NCBI GenBank assembly: GCA_021784615.1
Contig: JAJYHU010000245.1
Span: 1-20,945, forward strand
Direction: 5' to 3'
From: Acidobacteriota bacterium
GTDB taxonomy: Bacteria; Acidobacteriota; Terriglobia; UBA7540
Length of the DNA stretch: 20,945 bases
Position numbers and translations under genes: made by a program. This document shows positions 13,779 to 20,711 of this stretch, piece after piece. The notes beneath the pieces are model-generated. The model had not been told where the DNA came from, did no database searches, and saw only the letters and a program-made list of their open reading frames with translations. The number at the start of each line of letters is the position of its first letter. Within the stretch, counting starts at the first letter, position 1.

Positions 13779-14957
13779 GTGAACTTCAGCGACAAAGAAC
13801 ATTTCCCCGGAAGGCGAAAAACCCGTGTGGTCAAGGTCGGACGCCTGACGGTGGGCGGAGATGCTCCGATCACAGTGCAGTCCATGACCAAGACCGACAC
13901 GCGTGATGTGGAGAAGACCGTCGCACAGATTCAGCAGATGGAGCAGGCGGGTTGCGAGATTGTGCGCTTGGCCGTGCCGGACATTGAAGCGGCGCAGGCC
14001 CTTCCGGAGATCCGCAAGCGCTGTCCTGATTCCATCCTGGTTTCGGATATCCATTTTCAGTATAAATTCGCGCTGATGGCGCTTGACGCGGGCATCGACA
14101 AGCTGCGCATCAATCCCGGCAATATCGGCGACGCGGAGAAAGTTCGGATCGTGGTCCGGCGCGCCCAGGAGCAGAAAGTTCCTATTCGAATCGGTGTGAA
14201 TGCGGGTTCGCTGGAACGGCGGCTGCTTGAGAAATATGGATTTCCCACGCCGGAGGCGATGGTGGAAAGCGCCGAATACCACCTCCGCATTCTTGAGGAT
14301 CTGGGGTTTAAGGACACCATCATTTCGCTGAAATCCTCGAACGTCAAGCTGACCGTTGCTGCGTACCGGTTGCTGGCCGCGCGCTGCGATTACCCCTTTC
14401 ATTTGGGAATAACGGAAGCGGGAACACAATTTTCCGGGACGGTGAAATCCTGCGTGGGCATGGGCATGCTGCTGGCCGGGGGGATTGGTGACACGATTCG
14501 CGTGTCGCTTGCCACGGACCCGGTTGAAGAGGTTCGCGTGGCCTATGAATTGTTGAAGTCGCTGGAATTGCGCAGTCGCGGTCCGGTGGTGATTGCCTGC
14601 CCCACCTGTGGGCGCCTGGAAGTTGATCTGTTCAAGATTGCTGGCGAAATCGAGCAGGCGACGGCGCACATCAAAATGCCATTGAGCTTGGCCGTGATGG
14701 GCTGCGCCGTAAACGGGCCTGGCGAAGCTCGGGAAGCGGACCTTGGGGTAGCGGCTGGCAGGGGCAACGGGATGATTTATCGCCAGGGCAAAGCGATCCG
14801 CCGCGTACAGGAAGAAGAAATCGTTCCGGCTCTGCTCGAAGAAATTGAACGCTTTGTGGCCGATAAAGCCGCCGGCCGCTTGGAGTCCGCTGCAGAACAG
14901 GCTGGTGATGCACAGGAAATTTCCTCGCCATCAAGCCCGCTGGTCACGCTTCATTAA
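13779..14957 (+). CDS. ispG: (E)-4-hydroxy-3-methylbut-2-enyl-diphosphate synthase (IspG/GcpE)
   Basis: IspG is the [4Fe-4S] enzyme that reduces MEcPP to HMBPP, the penultimate MEP step. Counted from GTG 13779 (392 residues), cluster ligands are C274 and C277 (ACPTCGR), C309 (MGCAVNGPGEA) and E316. The TIM-barrel half begins TRVVKVGRLTVGGDAPITVQSMTKTDT and includes RINPGNIGD and IRIGVNAGSLE. GTG 13779 has a GGGG about 10 nt upstream. An in-frame TTG at 13761 is possible but has no site at usual distance. The tail after about residue 350 is Ala/Ser-rich and not conserved. The gene follows rseP by 48 nt. Confidence 0.95.
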   Translation: MNFSDKEHFPGRRKTRVVKVGRLTVGGDAPITVQSMTKTDTRDVEKTVAQIQQMEQAGCEIVRLAVPDIEAAQALPEIRKRCPDSILVSDIHFQYKFALMALDAGIDKLRINPGNIGDAEKVRIVVRRAQEQKVPIRIGVNAGSLERRLLEKYGFPTPEAMVESAEYHLRILEDLGFKDTIISLKSSNVKLTVAAYRLLAARCDYPFHLGITEAGTQFSGTVKSCVGMGMLLAGGIGDTIRVSLATDPVEEVRVAYELLKSLELRSRGPVVIACPTCGRLEVDLFKIAGEIEQATAHIKMPLSLAVMGCAVNGPGEAREADLGVAAGRGNGMIYRQGKAIRRVQEEEIVPALLEEIERFVADKAAGRLESAAEQAGDAQEISSPSSPLVTLH

Positions 14958-14969
14958 AGACAAGGCTCC

Positions 14970-15019
14970 AGGCAGCAGCCAAACCGCATGCGAAAGTCTT
15001 CGCTGCCTTGCTAGCAAGG
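14970..15019 (+). other. Two mutually exclusive hairpins after ispG
   Basis: AGGCAGC (14970-14976) can pair with GCTGCCT (15002-15008). CCTTGC (15006-15011) can pair with GCAAGG (15014-15019), the second being a perfect 14-bp palindrome CCTTGCTAGCAAGG (15006-15019). They share 15006-15008, so only one can form. No T-tract follows. The rest of the 208-nt gap to the amidase gene holds a GGCGCGCGCC palindrome at 15055-15064 and no gene. Confidence 0.35.
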
Positions 15020-15165
15020 AGCGCCCAATCCCTTCCCAGGTTTTGCTCCCGAACGGCGCGCGCCGCCGGAAAAGAATTCATTCCGACCCAAAAGCGTGAT
15101 TTGCTTTTCAGATGGTTCGATAGGATGCTGGAAGAAATGACTTTGAACTGAGGGAAACTCCGCCT

Positions 15166-16599
15166 ATGGCAAAGTTCAGAGAGTTTGCTTTGATGGACGC
15201 AACCGAGCAAGCTGCACGGGTGCGCCGCGGGGAAGTTAAGCCGGCCGAGCTTGTAGAAGCCGCAATCGAACGCGCCGAACTTCTAAATCCCAGGCTCAAT
15301 GCAATCGTCACGCCGATGCACGAACGCGCGCTCGACGACGCCAATGGCGACTTGCCGGACGGCCCTTTCCGAGGAGTTCCTTTCCTATTGAAAGATTTGG
15401 TGTCGGCGTATGCCGGAGTACGGATGACCTCGGGAAGCCGCTTTTTGCGGGATTTTGTCCCCGACCACGATAGCGAACTCGTCGCCCGGCTGAAGCGCGC
15501 GGGGCTGATTATTCTGGGCAAAACGAATACGCCGGAGTTCGGAATTCTTCCTACTACGGAGCCGCTCTTATTCGGAGCAACGCATAATCCCTGGAATCTG
15601 GATCGTTCGCCGGGAGGGTCGAGCGGCGGTTCCGCGGCGGCAGTGGCGGCGGGAATCGTGCCGTTTGCGCACGCGAACGATGGTGGAGGGTCGATCCGGA
15701 TTCCAGCGTCCTGTTGCGGGCTTTTTGGACTTAAGCCCACCCGGGCCCGCAACTCGCTGGGGCCGGATGTGGGCGATATTATGGGAGGCTTGGTGGCTGA
15801 ACACGCCCTCACGCATTCCGTGCGGGATAGCGCCGCGTTGCTCGATTTGACGGCGGGCCCTGGCATTGGCGACCCGTATTGGGCTCCGCCTCAGCGCCGC
15901 CCGTACTCGGAAGAGGTCAACGCGGAGCCGGGCAAGCTTCGGATTGCTTTTTCTACGAAGGCTCCGAGCGGCGCCCAAATTCATCCTGATTGCGTCAGCG
16001 CGGTTCTTGACGCTGCCAGGCTTTGCGCAGAATTAGGGCATGAGGTGACGGAGGCCGCTCCGGAAATCAACGGTCCGATGCTCGTTCAAGCGTTCACAAC
16101 GGTGTGGGCGGCGGGAAGCACTTCGGCCATTGACGCTTTTGCATTTCTGACCGGCCAGGTCCCCAAGGCGGAGCAATTTGAGCCGCTGACTTGGGGGCTT
16201 TACGAGATGGGCCGGAAAGTGACGGGACCGAATTATCTTCTGGCTGCGACGTTGCTGCAACGGATGGCGCGCGGTGTGGCGCAATTCATGGAGGAACAGG
16301 ACGCGTGGCTCACGCCTACTCTTGCCGAGCCTCCCGTTCCTCTCGGGACCTTCGATGCGACGCCGGATAACCCGCTCCGAGGCTTTTACCGCGCGGTCGA
16401 TTACGTGCCTTTTACGCCGATTGCCAACGCCACCGGGCAGCCAGGGATGTCGGTGCCGCTCTATTGGAACTCCGAAGGACTGCCCGTTGGCGTCCACTTT
16501 TTTGGCCGGTTCGGAGAGGAAGCCTTATTGTTTCGTCTGGCAGCTCAACTTGAGCGGGCGCGGCCTTGGGCCAATCGGCGGCCGGCGGTTCATGCCTGA
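15166..16599 (+). CDS. Amidase-signature family hydrolase
   Basis: The 477-residue protein has the Ser-cisSer-Lys amidase fold. K76 lies in VPFLLKDLVS, the glycine/serine stretch is SPGGSSGGSAAAVAAG (148-163, cis-Ser 152 or 153), and the nucleophile S176 is in DGGGSIRIPASCCGLFGLKP. The family hydrolyses amides, including the GatA glutaminase, fatty-acid amide hydrolase and 6-aminohexanoate cyclic dimer hydrolase. The GGGSIRIPASCCG version and absence of gatB or gatC nearby argue for a stand-alone catabolic or detoxifying amidase, not GatA. The substrate cannot be read from sequence. There is no signal peptide, so it is probably cytoplasmic. GAGGGA is about 11 nt upstream of the ATG. It ends 27 nt from the convergent ribF stop with no evident terminator between. 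Confidence 0.92.
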   Translation: MAKFREFALMDATEQAARVRRGEVKPAELVEAAIERAELLNPRLNAIVTPMHERALDDANGDLPDGPFRGVPFLLKDLVSAYAGVRMTSGSRFLRDFVPDHDSELVARLKRAGLIILGKTNTPEFGILPTTEPLLFGATHNPWNLDRSPGGSSGGSAAAVAAGIVPFAHANDGGGSIRIPASCCGLFGLKPTRARNSLGPDVGDIMGGLVAEHALTHSVRDSAALLDLTAGPGIGDPYWAPPQRRPYSEEVNAEPGKLRIAFSTKAPSGAQIHPDCVSAVLDAARLCAELGHEVTEAAPEINGPMLVQAFTTVWAAGSTSAIDAFAFLTGQVPKAEQFEPLTWGLYEMGRKVTGPNYLLAATLLQRMARGVAQFMEEQDAWLTPTLAEPPVPLGTFDATPDNPLRGFYRAVDYVPFTPIANATGQPGMSVPLYWNSEGLPVGVHFFGRFGEEALLFRLAAQLERARPWANRRPAVHA

Positions 16600-16626
16600 A
16601 TGTTTCAATAGTGCGTCTTTCCCGCG

Positions 16627-17595
16627 TTAGACTCGAGTTGAAGTGTGGAACCTGCGGCCTTCCAGCATTTTCAGCAGGCGGAAAAATTTGAGCGAGCGGC
16701 GAACATCGGTCTGGATCTGCTTTTTGAGCGCCTCGGGGTTCGGGAATTTTATTTCGTCGCGCAGCCGATAGAGAAATTCAACTTCCATTGCGCCGGATTC
16801 CACTTTCCCGCTGAAATCCAGGAGATAAGATTCAACGGTGACAGGATGCGTTCCAAAAGTGGGCTTCTGCCCAACGTTGGTCACGGACGGATGGAGCTTG
16901 CCGCGTAAGCGCGTTCGCGTGATATAGACTCCATCCTTTGGAAGTTGCTGTTCGACCGGACCTAGATTGAGCGTCGGAACCGTTTGTTTGCGGCCCAGGC
17001 CTTCGCCTGTGACGATAGGTCCGGCCAGCGCAAAAGGCCTGCCCAACATCCGGCCTGCAACCTGCACCTGTCCTTTTTTTACTAACTGCCGAATGCGACT
17101 GCTTGAGACCTGCTGGCCGCGAACCCGGAGCGTCGGAAAAATTTCCACGCGAAAACCACTTTGCTTGCCGAGTTCCAGAAGAGTTTGGATGTCACCTGCG
17201 CGGCGGTGTCCAAAGCGGAAGTTCGACCCGACGTGAACGACGGCGGTTCCCAGCTTTTCCACCAGAATCCTCTGCACAAATTCCGCCGGCGAGAGGCGGG
17301 CCAGTTCCTCGCAGAAACGCAAGACAAACAGAAAGTCGGCGTGTTCCTTCTCAATGAGGGCTATTTTGGCCTGAAGTGTGGTGAGCGTCTTGGGCGCCCG
17401 CTCGGGCGCCAGGATTCTGGCAGGATGCGGATCAAAGGTAATGACGGTCGCCTTGCCGCCCGTTTCGCGCGCGGAGCGGACCACCCGCTCCAGCAAGGCG
17501 CGGTGGGCCAGATGAACGCCGTCAAAATTGCCGATGGTCACAGCGCTCGCGTGGAGCGTTTCGCGCAATTCCAGGAGGTCTCGAACAACTTGCAT
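16627..17595 (-). CDS. ribF: Bifunctional riboflavin kinase / FMN adenylyltransferase
   Basis: RibF phosphorylates riboflavin to FMN and adenylates FMN to FAD. The 322-residue protein has the N-terminal nucleotidyltransferase domain with GNFDGVHLAH (22-31, HxGH-like) and VSSSRIR (163-169). The C-terminal flavokinase domain (about 185-310) carries GEGLGRKQTVPTLNL (197-211), GVYIT and SVTNVGQKPTFG with VESYLLDF (catalytic-type E255). The kinase glycine loop, usually GRGR.LGFPTAN, is diverged here (GLGRKQTVPTLN) but keeps the PT-N core. It is the last gene of a compact minus-strand operon, starting 3 nt after the metallo-beta-lactamase gene ends, so the two are likely translationally coupled. 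Confidence 0.95.
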   Translation of the reverse strand: MQVVRDLLELRETLHASAVTIGNFDGVHLAHRALLERVVRSARETGGKATVITFDPHPARILAPERAPKTLTTLQAKIALIEKEHADFLFVLRFCEELARLSPAEFVQRILVEKLGTAVVHVGSNFRFGHRRAGDIQTLLELGKQSGFRVEIFPTLRVRGQQVSSSRIRQLVKKGQVQVAGRMLGRPFALAGPIVTGEGLGRKQTVPTLNLGPVEQQLPKDGVYITRTRLRGKLHPSVTNVGQKPTFGTHPVTVESYLLDFSGKVESGAMEVEFLYRLRDEIKFPNPEALKKQIQTDVRRSLKFFRLLKMLEGRRFHTSTRV

Positions 17596-17598
17596 ATC

Positions 17599-18360
17599 CT
17601 AGTCCAACTCGATCTTCAGGCCGTCGTAAGCCAGATGCACGTTGGGAGGCAGTTTGGCGTTTGCCTCCTCGTGTTGCAATTCATGAGCAATGTGCGTGAA
17701 ATACGCCCGAGCGGGTTTGAGTTGTTCCACCAGGCGGAGGGAATTCTCGACGGTGGAATGCGTTGGATGCGGCTTGTAGCGCAGCGCATCGAGAATCAAG
17801 ACGTCCAATCCCTCGAGCAAAGGAATCGCTTCTTCGGGAATGGCGCTGAAGTCCGTTACGTAGGCCATCTTCCTGAGGCGGAAACCGAGAACGGGCAGAT
17901 TGCCGTGGAGTACGGGTATCGGAACCACGCGTTCGCCCCAGAGTTCGAAGGGCCCGTCGATCAGATGAGGATCGACTTTCAGGATTCCGCCGTAGGCGTA
18001 GGTTTGCTCAAAGATGTAGGTGAAGATGCGGCGCAGACTCTCCATCGAGCGCGTGTCAGCGTAAATCGGGATGGGATTCTGCTGCCGGAAAAAAAAAGGG
18101 CGAACATCGTCAAGGCCTAGAACGTGATCGGCGTGAGCGTGGGTGAAAACAACGGCATCCACGCGCTCGATCTTTTCCCGCAACGCCTGGCCGCGAAAAT
18201 CAGGCGTGGTGTCAATCACCACTGTCCGTCCCGCGTATTCAAGCAACACCGAGGGCCGGGTGCGCTTGTCGTGAGGAGCAGGCGACGTGCAGACGGGACA
18301 ACGGCAGCCGACAATCGGAACTCCTGTAGAGGTGCCCGTGCCGAGAAAGGTCAGTTTCAT
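17599..18360 (-). CDS. PhnP-like metallo-beta-lactamase fold hydrolase
   Basis: The 253-residue protein starts MKLTFLGTGTSTGVP, followed by GCRCPVC (18-24), a cysteine cluster typical of PhnP-type proteins that bind a structural zinc. The catalytic metal motif FTHAHADHVLGLDD (H74, H76, D78 and H79) and later VTDFS and HIAHE blocks complete the MBL fold. PhnP itself is a cyclic phosphodiesterase; many genomes carry such paralogues without phn genes, and none are seen here. The true substrate is therefore open. Its ATG overlaps the DUF1844 stop by four bases (ATGA), and ribF follows after 3 nt, so the three form one operon. Confidence 0.9.
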   Translation of the reverse strand: MKLTFLGTGTSTGVPIVGCRCPVCTSPAPHDKRTRPSVLLEYAGRTVVIDTTPDFRGQALREKIERVDAVVFTHAHADHVLGLDDVRPFFFRQQNPIPIYADTRSMESLRRIFTYIFEQTYAYGGILKVDPHLIDGPFELWGERVVPIPVLHGNLPVLGFRLRKMAYVTDFSAIPEEAIPLLEGLDVLILDALRYKPHPTHSTVENSLRLVEQLKPARAYFTHIAHELQHEEANAKLPPNVHLAYDGLKIELD

Positions 18361-18800
18361 TTCTGCTTGCTTGCCCGTTGCTTCTGGACTTCGATGAAGC
18401 TCATCCGGAGTTCATAAAGAACCTCATCGAGCAGCTGGGCTTCTTCCCCGGAAAGGTTGCCGCGGGTTTTCTCCTGCAAGACTTCGAGGAGATCGATCGT
18501 CCGGCGGCCGTTCACAAAGTCCGGTGGAATGTATTCCCCGCCAGGTCCGGGCAGCAAGCCCAGTTGAAACATGGCCGTGGTACTCAGATAGGATACCAGC
18601 GTGGCAAATGGCGCCGAATCTTCTGAGAGCCGGGGTTCCGGCTCCAGGACGGTTGAAGGGCTTGTGTCCCGCGGAGTTTGCTCTGGCTGTTTAGATTCCT
18701 GCGCTCTCGGGGCCTCACCAGACACGCGTTCCCCGTCGCTTCTGAACGTGCGCTTGTCCACGACCTTAAATCCAGATGATTCGACCTTTTCCTCCGCCAT
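18357..18800 (-). CDS. DUF1844 domain protein
   Basis: The 147-residue protein has a disordered N-half rich in Glu, Pro and Ser (about 1-60). It then has FATLVSYLSTTAMFQLGLLP, followed by IPPDFVNGRRTIDLLEVLQEKT and NLSGEEAQLLDEVLYELRMSFIEV, which I recognise as DUF1844. The function of this domain is unknown. I set the start at ATG 18800 (MAEEKVESSGFKVVDKR) because GTGAGGT precedes it at normal spacing. A longer frame from 18917 would run through the putative promoter. It heads the DUF1844-MBL-ribF operon. Confidence 0.88.
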   Translation of the reverse strand: MAEEKVESSGFKVVDKRTFRSDGERVSGEAPRAQESKQPEQTPRDTSPSTVLEPEPRLSEDSAPFATLVSYLSTTAMFQLGLLPGPGGEYIPPDFVNGRRTIDLLEVLQEKTRGNLSGEEAQLLDEVLYELRMSFIEVQKQRASKQK

Positions 18801-18867
18801 CTCAAACCTCACTTTGCATGCCAAGGTGTTTAAAAAAACCGCTACCCAAACGTGGTTGGAAAAGACT

Positions 18868-18896
18868 AGTTTAGCAACAATCTCCGCGGCCAACAA
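18868..18896 (-). promoter_or_regulatory. Candidate promoter of the DUF1844-MBL-ribF operon
   Basis: On the minus strand TTGTTG (18891-18896) and TAAACT (18868-18873) are spaced by 17 nt, about 70 nt before the DUF1844 start. Each box matches four of six consensus positions. Confidence 0.35.
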
Positions 18897-18985
18897 GAGA
18901 GAGCGCCTGGGGGTCATGGGGGATTATAACTTGAAGTCAGATTCTCGTGTGGACTTTGGCTGGGCCTTTTTGATAGGTTCCTTGC

Positions 18986-19297
18986 ATGGCTAGTAACGGC
19001 AAGAACCCGATACAACCTGTGGCGGACCATGCACCGGTAAGGCGGGTACCCGGTAGGGTTACTATTCTTCGGGGTGCGGAAATGCCCACAAGACTTTCAG
19101 ACGAAAGCAACATTCTAAGGAGGGTAGAGACCTACGGCGTGCCTCCGAATACAAGGGCGCGGGTGCTACCCGATTGGACGGCCCGATATGGTGTGCCTCC
19201 GAATACAAGGGCGCGGGCCTTTGATCCTGACAATCCGAGGCCGACTAGGGTCAGCAACCGTAAGAATCCGAGAAGGTCTAGGGCGAAAAATCGCTAG
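18986..19297 (+). CDS. Basic 103-residue protein with duplicated YGVPPNTRAR segment
   Basis: I do not recognise a family. The protein is Arg- and Pro-rich, has no membrane segment, and contains YGVPPNTRAR twice (50-59 and 68-77), 18 codons apart. It ends in a strongly basic tail NRKNPRRSRAKNR, suggesting nucleic-acid or polyanion binding. The two repeat copies differ only at third codon positions (TAC/TAT and GGC/GGT), which suggests selection on the protein and supports real coding. Arginine is mostly AGG here, unlike the CGC/CGG preference of neighbouring core genes, a sign of foreign origin. The ribosome binding site is weak (AGG about 8 nt upstream). Its stop TAG shares CTAG with the stop of the convergent gene. 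Confidence 0.55.
   Translation: MASNGKNPIQPVADHAPVRRVPGRVTILRGAEMPTRLSDESNILRRVETYGVPPNTRARVLPDWTARYGVPPNTRARAFDPDNPRPTRVSNRKNPRRSRAKNR
19133..19217 (+). repeat. 54-nt-period in-frame direct repeat
   Basis: A 25-nt stretch at 19139-19163 is repeated exactly at 19193-19217. Including six upstream bases the match is 31 nt with two differences, both synonymous. Only two copies and an in-frame period of 54 nt argue for an intragenic duplication, not a CRISPR. Confidence 0.8.
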
Positions 19298-20382
19298 GGA
19301 GAAGGCTGGGCGCCGCCTTTAGCCGCCACGATCTGGTAGTACCACGTCTGACCTGGAGCAAGCCGAAAACCTAAGAAGTCTTGGACTGGGGTAGAGTCAA
19401 GGGGAGACGCACCGTAAAGCGGTAGCAGCTTGTAGGTCCGTTGCAGGACCGGCTTGTCATGAGAGTCGTAAACCTCGACCTCAATCGTGACCTGTCTGAG
19501 GTACAGCGTGGTTCCGTTGTATAAGTTAAGGTCAAACTCGCCGTATCTACTGAGAGTCGCGTTGCCCTCTAACTTGCCGAGTTCGTCCTGAGTAAACTCA
19601 CGGTCGGGCTGTACCGGCACCTCCTTTTGCGGAGCCTGCCACCCGCTTGGGTAAAGAATCCGCGTGGCTCCCGTGAGGCGGTCGAACCTAACTGGAAGCG
19701 AGCGACCACTTCCCAACTCCATGCGGTCGTACCTGTAACGGGTTGGCCAGACGAGCCAGCCGAAGAGGAACGCGGTGGCCGCGACTAGCGCCCAGATGGC
19801 TGTGGTTCGTGTCCTTTGATGAGGTTTTGGCTCTTGCGCCTCTCTTGGCATCCTCTCTTGCCCCACGGGCTCTTTTGCCGGCTGCTGAGCTTCTTGGTTG
19901 CTGGCCGCTGGTTTCTCCGTCTGCTGTTGCACCTCTGCCTGTTTCCGTTCCTCTGAGGCTACGTCTCGCGCGTGCTGTTCTCTCATCGCGGCTGCATCCT
20001 CCGGCTCAAAATGGGCAACCTCGTGGAACATCGCCTCCCAGGGGTCTTCTGCTACCGGATTATCTTCGTAGGAACAGAACGGGCAGTAGTACTCCCCGGT
20101 GGCGATGTCAAGTTCGCAGTGGTGGATCGGCTCGGCGGGAAGCTCTATTTCGCGCTCGTCATCTGGCTCCGTTTCGTCCAAGGCTGATTCCGGGACGGTT
20201 TGTTCCTCGGTAGGCGCAGGAGCTATCGTTGTCGGCGGCGGCAGGAGCCAGCGGGGTTTCAGCGCCTCTTTCGCCTCCCGCGCCAGCCGCTTCTCGCGCA
20301 GGTCGTGCAGCTTCCGCGCCAGGGCGTGCAACTCTTCCAGGCTCAGAAGCCGGTCGGGTTTCTCCAAGCGTTCTTCTGCCAT
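19294..20382 (-). CDS. Putative zinc-finger single-pass membrane protein
   Basis: No family is recognised for the full 362 residues. From ATG 20382 the layout is: a charged helix (12-42), a Pro/Glu linker, a possible zinc site (C100-x2-C103 in YYCPFC, then H120-x3-H124; also HHC at 87-89), a Gln/Glu-rich region (130-190), one transmembrane helix (195-213, AIWALVAATAFLFGWLVW) preceded by basic residues, and an outer domain (about 215-362). That domain ends LNLYNGTTLYLRQVTIEVEVYDS ... FRLAPGQTWYYQI, resembling small beta-sandwich domains of the FxLYD type. The N-terminus is predicted cytoplasmic. The frame stays open upstream to GTG 20538, but MAEERLEKP is a more natural start. No Shine-Dalgarno is evident, so the start is uncertain. 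Confidence 0.65.
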   Translation of the reverse strand: MAEERLEKPDRLLSLEELHALARKLHDLREKRLAREAKEALKPRWLLPPPTTIAPAPTEEQTVPESALDETEPDDEREIELPAEPIHHCELDIATGEYYCPFCSYEDNPVAEDPWEAMFHEVAHFEPEDAAAMREQHARDVASEERKQAEVQQQTEKPAASNQEAQQPAKEPVGQERMPREAQEPKPHQRTRTTAIWALVAATAFLFGWLVWPTRYRYDRMELGSGRSLPVRFDRLTGATRILYPSGWQAPQKEVPVQPDREFTQDELGKLEGNATLSRYGEFDLNLYNGTTLYLRQVTIEVEVYDSHDKPVLQRTYKLLPLYGASPLDSTPVQDFLGFRLAPGQTWYYQIVAAKGGAQPSP

Positions 20383-20491
20383 GCTGCCGCGTAGTTTAGC
20401 TCCGTCAGGCACGCTTTTCCAGAAAAAAGGCATGGAGTTTGGCAGGGGGGCCACGAACGGGGAAGACTCTCTCCAGGTCTTCGCGCTGTGG

Positions 20492-20701
20492 CTAGGGATG
20501 CAGGGCATTTGCGGGGCCGACGCCGGGGAACGGCTCACCGCGTTCCTTCATGCTCGAAAAGAACTGGATCGTACCGCGCAAGCTGCTGATTCTCATCTTG
20601 GCGGCTTCTATCTGCTTTTCAGCGTCCAGGATCGCCAAATCCCACTCCAAAGGAATTTTTCTCTTGGCGTCTAAATTTCTCTTGACTTTGTTTTTAGACA
20701 T
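20492..20701 (-). CDS. Small coiled-coil protein (69 aa)
   Basis: From ATG 20701 the protein begins with a basic segment (MSKNKVKRNLDAKRKIP). A helix follows (WDLAILDAEKQIEAAKMRISSLRGTIQFF, about 20-48) with heptad-like spacing, then a short tail with GEPFPGVGP. No known domain is recognised. AGGAG (20713-20717) is 11 nt upstream, somewhat far. An alternative TTG at 20731 adds ten residues. It is divergent from the plus-strand coiled-coil gene, and the two ATGs overlap in one CATG. Between its stop and the membrane-protein start at 20382 are 109 nt without features. Confidence 0.55.
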   Translation of the reverse strand: MSKNKVKRNLDAKRKIPLEWDLAILDAEKQIEAAKMRISSLRGTIQFFSSMKERGEPFPGVGPANALHP

Positions 20702-20711
20702 GGTGTATAAA
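20682..20711 (+). promoter_or_regulatory. Promoter for the right-edge coiled-coil gene, overlapping divergent starts
   Basis: TTGACT (20682-20687, five of six) and TATAAA (20706-20711, five of six) are 18 nt apart on the plus strand. The predicted transcription start falls at about 20718, on an in-frame GTG, so a leaderless message is possible. On the minus strand TTGATT (20726-20731) and TATACA (20704-20709), 16 nt apart, use the same TATA core, so the two -10 boxes overlap. Confidence 0.45.

Noticed and set aside
15166..16599. Calling the amidase gatA
   Set aside because: No gatB or gatC is nearby, and the region around the nucleophile (GGGSIRIPASCCG) fits stand-alone amidases better.
19133..19217. 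CRISPR-like repeat
   Set aside because: Only two copies, in frame inside an open reading frame with silent differences, and no cas genes.
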